Positions 28,749 to 36,890 of a DNA stretch of 64,000 nt are shown here, piece after piece; position 1 is the first letter of the stretch; each line of letters begins with the position of its first letter. Source of the stretch: Erwinia pyri (lineage in GTDB: Bacteria > Pseudomonadota > Gammaproteobacteria > Enterobacterales > Enterobacteriaceae); the NCBI RefSeq assembly GCF_030758455.1, contig NZ_CP132353.1, positions 3,782,001 through 3,846,000 on the forward strand. The letters are read 5' to 3'. The notes beneath the pieces were generated by a model. It worked only from the letters and a program-made list of their open reading frames with translations. It had not been told where the DNA came from and ran no database searches. The translations under genes and the position numbers were made by a program.

Positions 28749-31211
28749 TTAAACTCCCAACTTCCATGACAAGGTGCGTAACAGGTCGGCAAATACGCCT
28801 GCTGCGGTCACATCGTTACCTGCGCCATAGCCCCTGAGTACCAGCGGGATGGGCTGATAGTAGCGGCTGTAGAACGCCAAGGCGTTCTCGCCATTTTTCA
28901 CTTTATACAGCGGATCGTTGCCGTCCACGGCATCAATTTTCACCCGGCAGCGCCCGCCCTCTTCAATGACCCCGACAAAGCGCAGCACTTTGCCCTCTTC
29001 ACGGGCTTGTGACACGCGGGAAGCAAACGCGTCATCCAGCTCCGGCAGTCGCGCCATAAATGCTTCCACATCCGTTATCGCGGTTAGCTCTTCCGGCAGC
29101 ACGGCCTCAATCTCGATGTCGCTCAGCTCCAGTTGATAACCCGCTTCACGGGCTAAAATCAGCAGCTTACGCGCCACGTCCATGCCGGAGAGATCGTCAC
29201 GCGGATCGGGCTCGGTGAAACTCAGCTCCCGCGCCGTTTTGGTGGCTTCAGAAAGCGATACGCCCTCGTCCAGCTTGCCAAAGATATAGGAGAGTGAACC
29301 GGACAAAATGCCGGAGAAGCGCAGCAGTTCGTCACCCGCATTCAGCAGATTTTGCAGGTTTTCGATAACCGGCAATCCGGCACCTACGTTGGTGTCGTAA
29401 AGGAACTTACGGCGCGACTTCGCGGCGGCGGCACGCATCTGCTGATAGTAATTGTATGAAGAGGTATTGGCCTTTTTGTTCGGCGTGACCACATGGAACC
29501 CTTCGGCAAGGAAGTCGGCATACTGATCGGCCACTGCCTGGCTGGAAGTACAGTCCACAATCACCGGGTTAAGCAAATGGTACTCTTTCACCAGCCGGAT
29601 CAGCCGTCCCAGATTGAACGGTTCATTGGCTTTCGCCAGCGACTCCTTCCAGTTCTCCAATGGAATACCGTGCACGTTGGTCAGCAGCGCTTTTGAATTA
29701 GCGATGCCGCAGACGCGGAGATCGATATGCTTATTCTTCAGCCAGCTCTGCTGACGATGGAGCTGGTCGATCAGCGCTGCGCCCACGCCGCCCACGCCAA
29801 TGACGAAGACTTCGATAACCTGATCGGTAGCGAACAGCATCTGGTGCACCACGCGTACGCCGGTGGTGGCCTGGTCATTATCAACCACCACAGAAATAGA
29901 GCGTTCGGAAGAGCCCTGAGCGATAGCAACGATATTGATATTGGCTCGCGCCAGCGCCGAGAAGAATTTGGCGGAGATGCCGCGCAGGGTACGCATGCCG
30001 TCGCCCACAACGGAAATCACCGCCAGATGCTCCATTACGTCCAGCGGCTCCAGCAGGCCATCCTTCAGCTCCAGGAAGAACTCCTCTTCCAGCACCCGAC
30101 GGGCACGGGCCTGATCGCTTTGCGGCACGCAGAAGCTGATGCTGTACTCGGAAGAGGATTGGGTGATTAACACCACGGAGATACCGCTGCGTGACATTGC
30201 GGCAAAGACTCTGGCAGCCATCCCCACCATGCCTTTCATTCCCGGCCCGGAGACGTTAAACATCGCCATGTTATTTAAGTTGGTGATGCCTTTCACCGGG
30301 GTCTCTTCGTCCGAGCTGTCGCCACCGATTAGAGTGCCAGGCGCCTGCGGATTGGCGGTGTTTTTGATCAGGCAAGGGATCTGGAACTGGGCAATGGGGG
30401 TAATGGTACGCGGATGCAGAACCTTAGCGCCAAAATAGGAGAGCTCCATCGCTTCCTGGTAGGACATTGACTTCAGCAGCCGGGCGTCAGGCACCTGACG
30501 AGGATCGCAGGTGTATACGCCATCAACGTCGGTCCAGATTTCGCAGCAGTCCGCCCGCAGGCAGGCGGCCAGCACGGCGGCGGAGTAGTCTGAGCCATTG
30601 CGCCCCAGCACCACCAGCTCACCCTTATCATTACCGGCGGTAAAACCGGCCATCAGGATCATATTCTCAGAGGGGATCTGGCTGGCGACGATGCGGCGAG
30701 TGGATTCAGGAATATCCACGGTAGATTCGAGATAGTGGCCCACGGCGAGCAATTTTTCTACCGGATCGATAACGGTGACGCCATGTCCGCGAGCCCGCAG
30801 CAGCGCTTCCATTATCGCAATCGACAGCTTTTCGCCGCGACAGATAATCGCCGCATTGACGCTGTCGGGACACTGCCCCAGCAGGCCGATGCCGTGCAGG
30901 ATCTGCTTAAGCTGTGCAAACTCCTGATCGACAACCGTTTTCAGCCTGTCGTACTGAAAACCGGGCTGCGCTTCTGCGAGGCCTTTCAGCAGGGAGGAGA
31001 AGATGTTTTCCGCGTCGCTGATGTTGGGCAAAGCATCCTGACCGCTGATGGTTTTCTCAATCATCGCCACCAGATGGTTAGTGATTTTCGCTGGCGCGGA
31101 CAATACGGTAGCAACCTGTCCCTGCTTAGCATTACTTTCCAGAATGTCAGCCACGCGCAAGAATCGTTCCGCATTGGCTACTGAGGTTCCACCGAATTTC
31201 AGCACTCGCAT
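28749..31211 (-). CDS. thrA: Bifunctional aspartokinase I / homoserine dehydrogenase I
   Basis: ThrA performs the first and third steps of threonine synthesis and is feedback-inhibited by threonine. At 820 residues it equals the E. coli enzyme. Order: aspartokinase domain starting [17 protein letters not shown], two ACT regulatory regions (about 320-460, with '[16 protein letters not shown]' and '[15 protein letters not shown]'), then the homoserine dehydrogenase domain with the nucleotide loop '[15 protein letters not shown]' near 468. The start at 31211 follows AGGAG; the longer frame would begin inside the attenuator hairpin. Confidence 0.98.
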   Translation of the reverse strand: MRVLKFGGTSVANAERFLRVADILESNAKQGQVATVLSAPAKITNHLVAMIEKTISGQDALPNISDAENIFSSLLKGLAEAQPGFQYDRLKTVVDQEFAQLKQILHGIGLLGQCPDSVNAAIICRGEKLSIAIMEALLRARGHGVTVIDPVEKLLAVGHYLESTVDIPESTRRIVASQIPSENMILMAGFTAGNDKGELVVLGRNGSDYSAAVLAACLRADCCEIWTDVDGVYTCDPRQVPDARLLKSMSYQEAMELSYFGAKVLHPRTITPIAQFQIPCLIKNTANPQAPGTLIGGDSSDEETPVKGITNLNNMAMFNVSGPGMKGMVGMAARVFAAMSRSGISVVLITQSSSEYSISFCVPQSDQARARRVLEEEFFLELKDGLLEPLDVMEHLAVISVVGDGMRTLRGISAKFFSALARANINIVAIAQGSSERSISVVVDNDQATTGVRVVHQMLFATDQVIEVFVIGVGGVGAALIDQLHRQQSWLKNKHIDLRVCGIANSKALLTNVHGIPLENWKESLAKANEPFNLGRLIRLVKEYHLLNPVIVDCTSSQAVADQYADFLAEGFHVVTPNKKANTSSYNYYQQMRAAAAKSRRKFLYDTNVGAGLPVIENLQNLLNAGDELLRFSGILSGSLSYIFGKLDEGVSLSEATKTARELSFTEPDPRDDLSGMDVARKLLILAREAGYQLELSDIEIEAVLPEELTAITDVEAFMARLPELDDAFASRVSQAREEGKVLRFVGVIEEGGRCRVKIDAVDGNDPLYKVKNGENALAFYSRYYQPIPLVLRGYGAGNDVTAAGVFADLLRTLSWKLGV

Positions 31212-31236
31212 TATCAAATTCTCCTGAATTTTTGCC

Positions 31237-31277
31237 GAAAAAAAAGCCCGCACTGTTGAGGTGCGGGCTTTTTTTTG
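31237..31277 (-). terminator. thr operon attenuator
   Basis: GCCCGCAC (31246-31253) and GTGCGGGC (31261-31268) form a perfect 8-bp hairpin followed on the minus strand by TTTTTTTT. It lies between the thrL stop and thrA, so ribosome stalling at the Thr/Ile codons of thrL should decide whether it forms. Confidence 0.95.
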
Positions 31278-31293
31278 ATTTTTCCTTTATGCG

Positions 31294-31365
31294 TCAGCCC
31301 GCACCGTTACCTGGGGTAATGGTGGTGGTAATAATGATTGTTGTCATCAGGCTCTGTTTACGCAT
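31294..31365 (-). CDS. thrL: thr operon leader peptide
   Basis: A 23-codon ORF too short for usual gene finding. It starts MRKQSLMTT, has the control segment IIITTTIT and ends PGNGAG, the same end as E. coli ThrL. Six Thr and four Ile codons are present, so charged tRNA-Thr and tRNA-Ile are sensed. An internal ATG (residue 7) could also be the start, giving 17 residues; neither has a strong ribosome binding site. It is followed by the attenuator at 31237-31277. Confidence 0.92.
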   Translation of the reverse strand: MRKQSLMTTIIITTTITPGNGAG

Positions 31366-31409
31366 TTTAGATTTATCGTCTGTCTGTCTATGAATTCTGT
31401 CGGCTTTCA

Positions 31410-31438
31410 GAAGTAAAGCAAACCGCCAGCCAAGTCAA
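31410..31438 (-). promoter_or_regulatory. thrLABC promoter
   Basis: TTGACT (31433-31438), 17 bases, then TACTTC (31410-31415) on the minus strand. The -35 box is the same as in the E. coli thr promoter and a downstream ACAGACAGACGATAAA resembles the start of the E. coli leader. The -10 box is weak. Confidence 0.6.
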
Positions 31439-31558
31439 TTTTTTTATCGCTTTGCGGCGGCTGCCAGCCCGATCGACCCGTGAGGGATTTAAAGCAAAAA
31501 CAGGTCCATTCTGTTAGTGACCGAAATAAACCCAGTAAGAGTCACTACTGAGACGCTA

Positions 31559-32257
31559 TTATTCAGCTTTTTTATCTATAAGTTTTTTTTCTACATCGTG
31601 CAGCAGGCGGTGCAGCATCGCGCTGTCGCGCTGTTCCAGCAGGCCCAGACGCTGGGAGAGCCACTCTGCCAGCTTGCGGTCATTACTGACCTCAAGCCGT
31701 TCAAGCAACCGATCCAGCCTCTGGCGCAAGGCTGTTAATTGCAGGGCGTCTGCGGGAGCTTCTTTAGAGGCGGTCACCTGCCTGATAGCAGAAAGTTGAT
31801 AACAGTAGACCATCACCGCCTGCCCCAGATTCAGCGAGGGATAGTCTGCCGCCATCGGGATCCCGGTTAACAGATCCATCAGATCCAGCTCTTCATTGGT
31901 CAGGCCCGTATCTTCGCGACCAAACACCAGCGCCACGCTGCTGACCCACTGCTGCTTCTCTTCTATTACTCTCTCTACCTGCTGCGGCGTCGCATAGTAG
32001 CGGAACTTTGCCCGGCTGCGGGCGGTGGTGGCGATGCTGAAATCGATATCTGCGAGCGCATCGGCCAGCGTCTCCCAGTGGGTGATCCCGTCCAGGATCT
32101 CCCCTGCGCCATGCGCTACCCAGCGTGCCGCAGGTTCAAGATGAGCCTGGCTGTTGACGATCCGCAGCTCATCAAACCCCATGGTTTTCATGGCGCGTGC
32201 GGCCGCGCCAATATTTTCTGGTCGGCGCGGAGAAACAAGAATCAAAGGAAAGCGCAT
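31559..32257 (-). CDS. lasT: Putative SPOUT-family RNA methyltransferase (LasT/YjtD)
   Basis: A 232-residue protein of the TrmH/TrmJ SPOUT methyltransferase family, expected to 2'-O-methylate tRNA or rRNA with SAM; the exact target of the LasT subgroup is not established to my knowledge. Motifs: 'PENIGAAARAMKTMGF' (13-28), 'ALVFGREDTGLTNEEL' (motif 2) and 'SLNLGQAVMVYCYQL' (motif 3 knot). It lies upstream of thrL on the same strand exactly as yjtD does in E. coli. Confidence 0.92.
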   Translation of the reverse strand: MRFPLILVSPRRPENIGAAARAMKTMGFDELRIVNSQAHLEPAARWVAHGAGEILDGITHWETLADALADIDFSIATTARSRAKFRYYATPQQVERVIEEKQQWVSSVALVFGREDTGLTNEELDLMDLLTGIPMAADYPSLNLGQAVMVYCYQLSAIRQVTASKEAPADALQLTALRQRLDRLLERLEVSNDRKLAEWLSQRLGLLEQRDSAMLHRLLHDVEKKLIDKKAE

Positions 32258-32583
32258 AACGTCCTTAATCAGATGGCCCGGAGCCTGGCTTCACGCCCCG
32301 GGATGTAAAAACAATTGCCCTGAAAGCAACAAATACATAACATTTCAGGTGCATAGGGTAACTGGTCATAATCAAATTATATGATGGCTTTGCGCTGAAT
32401 ACCTTAATAAAAACAATTATCAAGATATAAACCCATACGCTTCAAGTAATTATCAAATGTTAAATTTGGTGCCATTATCTTTTCAGGTTTGAGCCATCTC
32501 GCCGGTAAACAGAGCATATTTGTGAGCTAAGCTGGCATTCTGGTAAGAGTTTTTCACAAAACGGTTAACGTGCTACAATTGGT

Positions 32584-32597
32584 TTGATATAAGTCAA
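32584..32597. promoter_or_regulatory. FNR-type site upstream of arcA
   Basis: TTGATATAAGTCAA matches the FNR consensus TTGAT-N4-ATCAA at nine of ten fixed positions. A TATATT -10-like box lies at 32639-32644, which would put the start near 32651 and the FNR site near -61. FNR activation of arcA is known in E. coli. The remaining part of 32258-32715 is A/T-rich and shows nothing else I can name. Confidence 0.6.
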
Positions 32598-32715
32598 CTT
32601 AGCGTTGTTTATTACATTTTGGCCAGGTCTTGTGCTGTTATATTGCTGTTAATGCGGATAAGATATACCCCCATTTTTAAGCGTGCCGGGACAGGGTGCA
32701 ACCACGATTTACAGG

Positions 32716-32847
32716 ATGCGCAGCCTGGTCTTTAATGACTCAAGAACATATTCTGTACAGCTGTTGTTTTTCTACCGGATAACTTCCCTGCTTTATCTGG
32801 TTTCTTTACGGCTGTATGCCCTGTTTCGATTTTGTTGGCAATTTTAG
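32716..32847 (+). CDS. Possible 43-residue leader ORF before arcA
   Basis: An ATG-initiated frame of 43 codons ends 12 bp before arcA, its TAG stop overlapping the AGGTAG of the arcA ribosome binding site. The product is strikingly hydrophobic and aromatic in its second half ('[18 protein letters not shown]', then '[12 protein letters not shown]'), as in a single-helix membrane peptide. There is no good Shine-Dalgarno sequence, so it may be chance. I do not recognise a homologue. Confidence 0.25.
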   Translation: MRSLVFNDSRTYSVQLLFFYRITSLLYLVSLRLYALFRFCWQF

Positions 32848-32858
32848 GTAGCGAACAC

Positions 32859-33575
32859 ATGCAGACCCCGCACATACTTATCGTTGAAGACGAATTAGTG
32901 ACTCGCAATACTCTCAAAAGTATTTTTGAGGCCGAAGGCTACATGGTTCATGAAGCTACGGACGGTGCAGAGATGCACCATATATTGACCGAAAATGACA
33001 TTAACCTGGTGATTATGGATATCAACCTGCCAGGGAAAAACGGTCTGCTGCTGGCTCGTGAGCTGCGTGAACAGGCCAACGTTGCGCTGATGTTCCTGAC
33101 CGGTCGTGATAACGAAGTGGATAAAATTCTGGGGCTGGAAATCGGCGCTGATGACTACATCACCAAGCCGTTCAACCCGCGTGAGCTGACTATCCGCGCG
33201 CGCAACCTGCTTTCCCGGACCATGAACCTGGCCCCGCACAGCGAAGAGCGCAAGCTGGTTGAGAGCTATCGCTTTAACGGCTGGGAGCTGGACATCAACA
33301 GCCGCTCGCTGGTCAGCCCACAGGGAGAGCAGTATAAACTGCCCCGCAGCGAGTTCCGCGCGATGCTGCACTTCTGTGAGAACCCAGGTAAAATCCAGAC
33401 CCGTGCTGATTTACTGAAAAAAATGACCGGCCGCGAGCTGAAGCCGCACGACCGTACGGTTGATGTAACCATTCGTCGTATCCGTAAGCATTTCGAATCC
33501 ACGCCGGATACGCCAGAGATCATCGCCACTATTCATGGCGAAGGCTACCGCTTCTGTGGCGATCTGCAGGATTAA
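32859..33575 (+). CDS. arcA: Aerobic respiration response regulator ArcA
   Basis: ArcA is the OmpR-family response regulator phosphorylated by ArcB under low oxygen; it represses respiratory genes and many others. The 238-residue protein is almost the same as in E. coli. The receiver domain has the phosphoacceptor Asp54 in '[12 protein letters not shown]', with 'FLTGRD' and '[10 protein letters not shown]' completing the site; the winged-helix domain follows from about 135. The start at 32859 ([12 protein letters not shown]) is chosen over one nine residues earlier by family length and by AGGTAG at proper spacing. Confidence 0.98.
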   Translation: MQTPHILIVEDELVTRNTLKSIFEAEGYMVHEATDGAEMHHILTENDINLVIMDINLPGKNGLLLARELREQANVALMFLTGRDNEVDKILGLEIGADDYITKPFNPRELTIRARNLLSRTMNLAPHSEERKLVESYRFNGWELDINSRSLVSPQGEQYKLPRSEFRAMLHFCENPGKIQTRADLLKKMTGRELKPHDRTVDVTIRRIRKHFESTPDTPEIIATIHGEGYRFCGDLQD

Positions 33576-33598
33576 GTCCACTCAGTGTGTGCTATAGA

Positions 33599-33620
33599 GG
33601 GCCGGAAATCCGGCCCTTTT
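33599..33620. terminator. arcA terminator (also placed to stop creA)
   Basis: GGGCCGG-AAAT-CCGGCCC followed by TTTT, 24 bp after the arcA stop and 12 bp before the convergent creA end. Confidence 0.85.
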
Positions 33621-33632
33621 CTATGCAGCACG

Positions 33633-34103
33633 CTATTTCCACGGCATAATAGGCACGGCGCTCAGGGCGTTCTTAGGCGAACCATCCACCACTTTATCGG
33701 AATAGCTCAGATAGATGAGTGCATTACGTTTTTGATCGTAAAACCGCACCACCTGCAGCTTTTTAAAGACCAGTGAGGTCCGCTTGCGGAAGACCACTTC
33801 GCCCTCAGCTTTGCCTTTGGCAATTTTATCGCTCAGTTCAACTGGCCCTATCTGCTGACAGGAAATCGCAGCGTCAGAGGTGTCTTCAGCTAAACCGAGT
33901 CCACCTTTAATGCCGCCAGTTTTGGCACGGCTGATATAGCAGGTTACATTTTTGACGTCAGGATCATCAAAGGCTTCTACCACAATCTTATGATCGGGGC
34001 CGAAGACTTTGAAAACGGTATCCACCGAGCCAACCTGCTCCGCCCGGGCGGCCATTGACGTTAAAATTACCGACGTGACTATTAACAATTTTTTCATTGT
34101 CAT
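33633..34103 (-). CDS. creA: Periplasmic/secreted protein CreA
   Basis: CreA is a small conserved exported protein of unknown function, encoded next to creBC in E. coli. The 156-residue product has a signal peptide ([21 protein letters not shown]) and the highly conserved mature part '[21 protein letters not shown]', '[28 protein letters not shown]' is split here only by family blocks, ending 'SAVPIMPWK'. The long upstream frame is discarded because the signal peptide begins here; a start two codons later (34097) is equally possible. creB, creC and creD are absent from this position, as only arcA, creA and rob are present. Confidence 0.93.
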   Translation of the reverse strand: MTMKKLLIVTSVILTSMAARAEQVGSVDTVFKVFGPDHKIVVEAFDDPDVKNVTCYISRAKTGGIKGGLGLAEDTSDAAISCQQIGPVELSDKIAKGKAEGEVVFRKRTSLVFKKLQVVRFYDQKRNALIYLSYSDKVVDGSPKNALSAVPIMPWK

Positions 34104-34290
34104 AACGTTACCATTGCTTAGAAAATAGATGACATTGTAAGGTAACCTCTTCAGGCACTTGCCGCATGGTAACACCCCCCGTTGTTTGATGTGTATCGGC
34201 AGAGGGTATTTATCAGTTCGATATGCAGTCGTTGTATGAGTCAGTAGTGGAATTTTTCCCTGCACCACTTTTATCAGGTAAGGATGATTT

Positions 34291-35181
34291 ATGGATCAAG
34301 CCGGTATCATTCGCGATTTGCTTGTCTGGCTTGAAGGCCACCTCGATCAGCCGTTGTCGCTCGACAACGTGGCGACCAAGGCTGGCTATTCAAAATGGCA
34401 TCTGCAAAGAATGTTTAAGGAAGTCACCGGTCATGCGATTGGCGCCTATATCCGTGCACGGCGCCTCTCTAAGGCTGCAGTGGCGCTTCGCCTGACCAGC
34501 CGTCCGATTCTGGACATTGCCCTGCAGTATCGTTTCGATTCTCAGCAGACGTTTACCCGGGCGTTCAAAAAACAGTTTAACCAGACGCCTGCGTACTATC
34601 GCCGCTCTTCCGACTGGAACTCCTTCGGCCTGCGTCCGCCGATCCGTCTGGATGATTATCGTCTTCCTGAAGCGACCTATATTACGCTGCCCGAGACCGT
34701 GCTGGTGGGTCAGACGCAGAGCTATACCTGCACACTGGAACAGATTTCCAGCGCCCGCGACGAAATGCGGCTGCATTTCTGGCGGCAGTTCCTGACAGAA
34801 ACCGATATGATCCCGCCCGTGCTCTACGGCCTGCACCAGTCGCGCCCAAGCATGGAGAAGGATGATGAGCAGGAGATCCTCTATACCACAGCGGTGCCGA
34901 TGGACCAGCTTTCGCAGGCGATGCAGTCCACGCAAACGGTGCTGCTGGAGGGGGGAGAATATGTGCAGTTTTTCTACGAAGGGCCTCGTGCCAGTCTGCA
35001 GGAGTTCATTCTGCTGATCTACGGCACCTGTATGCCAATGCTGCAGCTGACCCGACGTCACGGGCAGGATATTGAGCGCTTCCTGACGCACGGCGGCAAA
35101 AAGCGCCCTGAGCCGCCGGTGGATATCCGCTGCGAATACCTGATCCCAATTCGCAGCGCGACGGAAACGGCAACAGCATAA
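34291..35181 (+). CDS. rob: Right-origin-binding protein Rob, AraC-family activator
   Basis: Rob activates the mar/sox/rob regulon (efflux, antibiotic and solvent tolerance) when bile salts or fatty acids bind. The 296-residue protein has the double-HTH AraC/XylS DNA-binding domain at the N-terminus (about 8-107, '[20 protein letters not shown]' and '[20 protein letters not shown]') and a GyrI-like effector domain from about 120. N-terminal placement of the HTH is typical of Rob. It is divergent from creA as in E. coli. Confidence 0.97.
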   Translation: MDQAGIIRDLLVWLEGHLDQPLSLDNVATKAGYSKWHLQRMFKEVTGHAIGAYIRARRLSKAAVALRLTSRPILDIALQYRFDSQQTFTRAFKKQFNQTPAYYRRSSDWNSFGLRPPIRLDDYRLPEATYITLPETVLVGQTQSYTCTLEQISSARDEMRLHFWRQFLTETDMIPPVLYGLHQSRPSMEKDDEQEILYTTAVPMDQLSQAMQSTQTVLLEGGEYVQFFYEGPRASLQEFILLIYGTCMPMLQLTRRHGQDIERFLTHGGKKRPEPPVDIRCEYLIPIRSATETATA

Positions 35182-35185
35182 CAGA

Positions 35186-35210
35186 GCGGGCGGATTTTCC
35201 TTCTGCCCGC
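35186..35210. terminator. Hairpin between rob and gpmB
   Basis: GCGGGC (35186-35191) and GCCCGC (35205-35210) pair around a 13-base loop between the convergent genes. There is no clear T-run, so it may be a weak terminator or a 3' stabiliser. Confidence 0.35.
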
Positions 35211-35278
35211 GGCCTGAGCCATTCAGCGCTTATCCTGTAGTCAGGCGCTGCTTCCTTCGCCCTCTTCCCGGCACTCTC

Positions 35279-35926
35279 TTAACGCTGCAGTTCGTCCAGC
35301 GCAGGCTGCTCAAGATGCGAGATGTCTCCTGCCGTCTCCACTACCCATCCTTCCGCAAGCCAGGCACTTTGCTGGTGATCCACACGGGAGACAGAGCAGT
35401 TACGCAGACGCAGACGACGTTCCGCATGGGCCGGCAGACCCAGCAGCGTACTCACCAGCACCCCCAGCGCCATGCCGTGGCTGACAATCAGCGGGCGGCT
35501 GCCCTCGGGCAGTTCCAGACAGGCATTCAGCGCCTGCTGCATACGCCCAGCCAGTTCGGTCATCGACTCGCCCTGAGGAATACGGCCATTTTCGGTGCCG
35601 TCTACCAGCGTTTTGCGCCAGCGCTCCTCCTCCTCACTCAGCTCATCCAGCGGCCGCTGCTCCAGCACGCCCATATTCAGCTCACGCAGGCGCGGGTCGA
35701 GCTTTACGCCGCAACCACAAGCATCAGCGATGATTTCCGCAGTGTGTCGGGTTCGCCCCAAATCACTGGCAATAACGTGGGTGATGCCGAGATGTTTCAT
35801 CCGCTCCCCCACCTGATGTGCCTGCTGCACTCCTTTCTCCGTCAGCGCGCTGTCCGACTGTCCCTGAATGCGTCGCGCTGCATTCCAAAGCGTTTCTCCG
35901 TGGCGAACAAGATAGACCTGTAACAT
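35279..35926 (-). CDS. gpmB: Histidine phosphatase family protein GpmB (YtjC)
   Basis: A 215-residue member of the phosphoglycerate-mutase-like histidine phosphatases. The catalytic motif 'YLVRHGETLWN' puts the phospho-histidine at residue 9, and 'IVSHGMALGVL' carries the second histidine. Despite the name, a mutase role is not well supported for this group; related enzymes act as phosphatases. The start at 35926 matches E. coli length and drops 16 non-family residues. It is divergent from yjjX by 50 bp. Confidence 0.92.
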   Translation of the reverse strand: MLQVYLVRHGETLWNAARRIQGQSDSALTEKGVQQAHQVGERMKHLGITHVIASDLGRTRHTAEIIADACGCGVKLDPRLRELNMGVLEQRPLDELSEEEERWRKTLVDGTENGRIPQGESMTELAGRMQQALNACLELPEGSRPLIVSHGMALGVLVSTLLGLPAHAERRLRLRNCSVSRVDHQQSAWLAEGWVVETAGDISHLEQPALDELQR

Positions 35927-35976
35927 GCGATTTTCCGTTATACTGCGACAAATTTGCCTGAAGGGTTCAAACAATT

Positions 35977-36522
35977 ATGTACCATGTTGTCGCTGCCACC
36001 ATCAATCCAGCCAAAATTAAGGCAATTTCTCAGGCATTCAGCGATATATTCGGGGAGGGATCCTGCCATATCGAGGGTGTCGAGGTCGACAGCGGCGTGG
36101 CCGCGCAGCCGGTTTCAAACGTTGAAACGAGAACTGGCGCACGTCACCGGGTGATGAATGCCCGTCAGGTTCGGCCTGAGGCAGACTTTTGGGTCGCCAT
36201 TGAAGCCGGGATTGAAGAGGAGAGCGCCTTCGCCTGGATGGTTATCGAGAACCATAAGCTGCGCGGTGAGTCGCGCTCTGCCAGCTTCACCCTGCCCGCT
36301 ATCGTGCTGAAAGGCATTCATGAAGGCCGCGAACTGGGCGAAGAGATGGCCAGGCTCACCGGCATTGAGAATATCAAACACAAAGGTGGCGCTATCGGCG
36401 CATTCACTGCCGGGCTGCTGACGCGTACCAGCGTCTACCATCAGGCGCTGATCCTGGCACTCTGCCCGTTTCATAACGATATCTACCAGATGAAGCCTGG
36501 CGAGGGGTCAGACTTTATCTGA
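35977..36522 (+). CDS. yjjX: Inosine/xanthosine triphosphatase
   Basis: YjjX hydrolyses ITP and XTP, clearing non-canonical purine nucleotides; it also associates with EF-Tu in E. coli. The 181-residue protein begins [17 protein letters not shown] and has the family blocks '[14 protein letters not shown]' and '[16 protein letters not shown]'. Its 3' end overlaps the convergent trpR by 15 bp. Confidence 0.94.
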   Translation: MYHVVAATINPAKIKAISQAFSDIFGEGSCHIEGVEVDSGVAAQPVSNVETRTGARHRVMNARQVRPEADFWVAIEAGIEEESAFAWMVIENHKLRGESRSASFTLPAIVLKGIHEGRELGEEMARLTGIENIKHKGGAIGAFTAGLLTRTSVYHQALILALCPFHNDIYQMKPGEGSDFI

Positions 36523-36837
36523 TCCGGTCAGCAGCTGCGCCTCCAGCCAGGCCTTCAACGCTGGCGGCGCGCTTTTCAGGCTGTTGGAGCCGCGCGTGAT
36601 GGTAGCAATACCCACCCCCAGATCGTTTTTCAGCTCGCGCTGGCTCAGCTCACCCCGCATCAGCTCTTCAATGATCCGCAGCCGGGTGCCCAGCGCCTCG
36701 CGTTCGTCTGGCGTCATCATCAATTGCAGCAGCGGCAGATGTAATCCATTGCCAAAGGCTCGTTGCAGCAGCGTCACAAAACGCTGCCACTCTTCATTGT
36801 GCGGTTCCATGGTAACAGGAACGGAAGATTCGCTCAT
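36508..36837 (-). CDS. trpR: Trp operon repressor
   Basis: TrpR binds tryptophan and represses trp, aroH, aroL, mtr and itself. The 109-residue helical protein has the helix-turn-helix '[20 protein letters not shown]' near residues 67-86 and ligand-pocket residues in '[14 protein letters not shown]'. Its own promoter region holds a trp-operator-like palindrome (36847-36864). It is downstream of slt on the same strand, as in E. coli. Confidence 0.96.
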   Translation of the reverse strand: MSESSVPVTMEPHNEEWQRFVTLLQRAFGNGLHLPLLQLMMTPDEREALGTRLRIIEELMRGELSQRELKNDLGVGIATITRGSNSLKSAPPALKAWLEAQLLTGSDKV

Positions 36838-36846
36838 AGGTAGCCC

Positions 36847-36864
36847 ATACTATTCAACTAGTAC
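36847..36864 (-). promoter_or_regulatory. trp operator upstream of trpR
   Basis: On the minus strand GTACTAGTTGAATAGTAT is a near-palindrome that matches the trp operator core (ACTAGT-T-ACTAGT with flanking GTAC). It lies 10-27 bp before the trpR start, as expected for autorepression. Confidence 0.65.
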
Positions 36865-36890
36865 AGTAGCATAGCATAGCCCGGAGGGGA

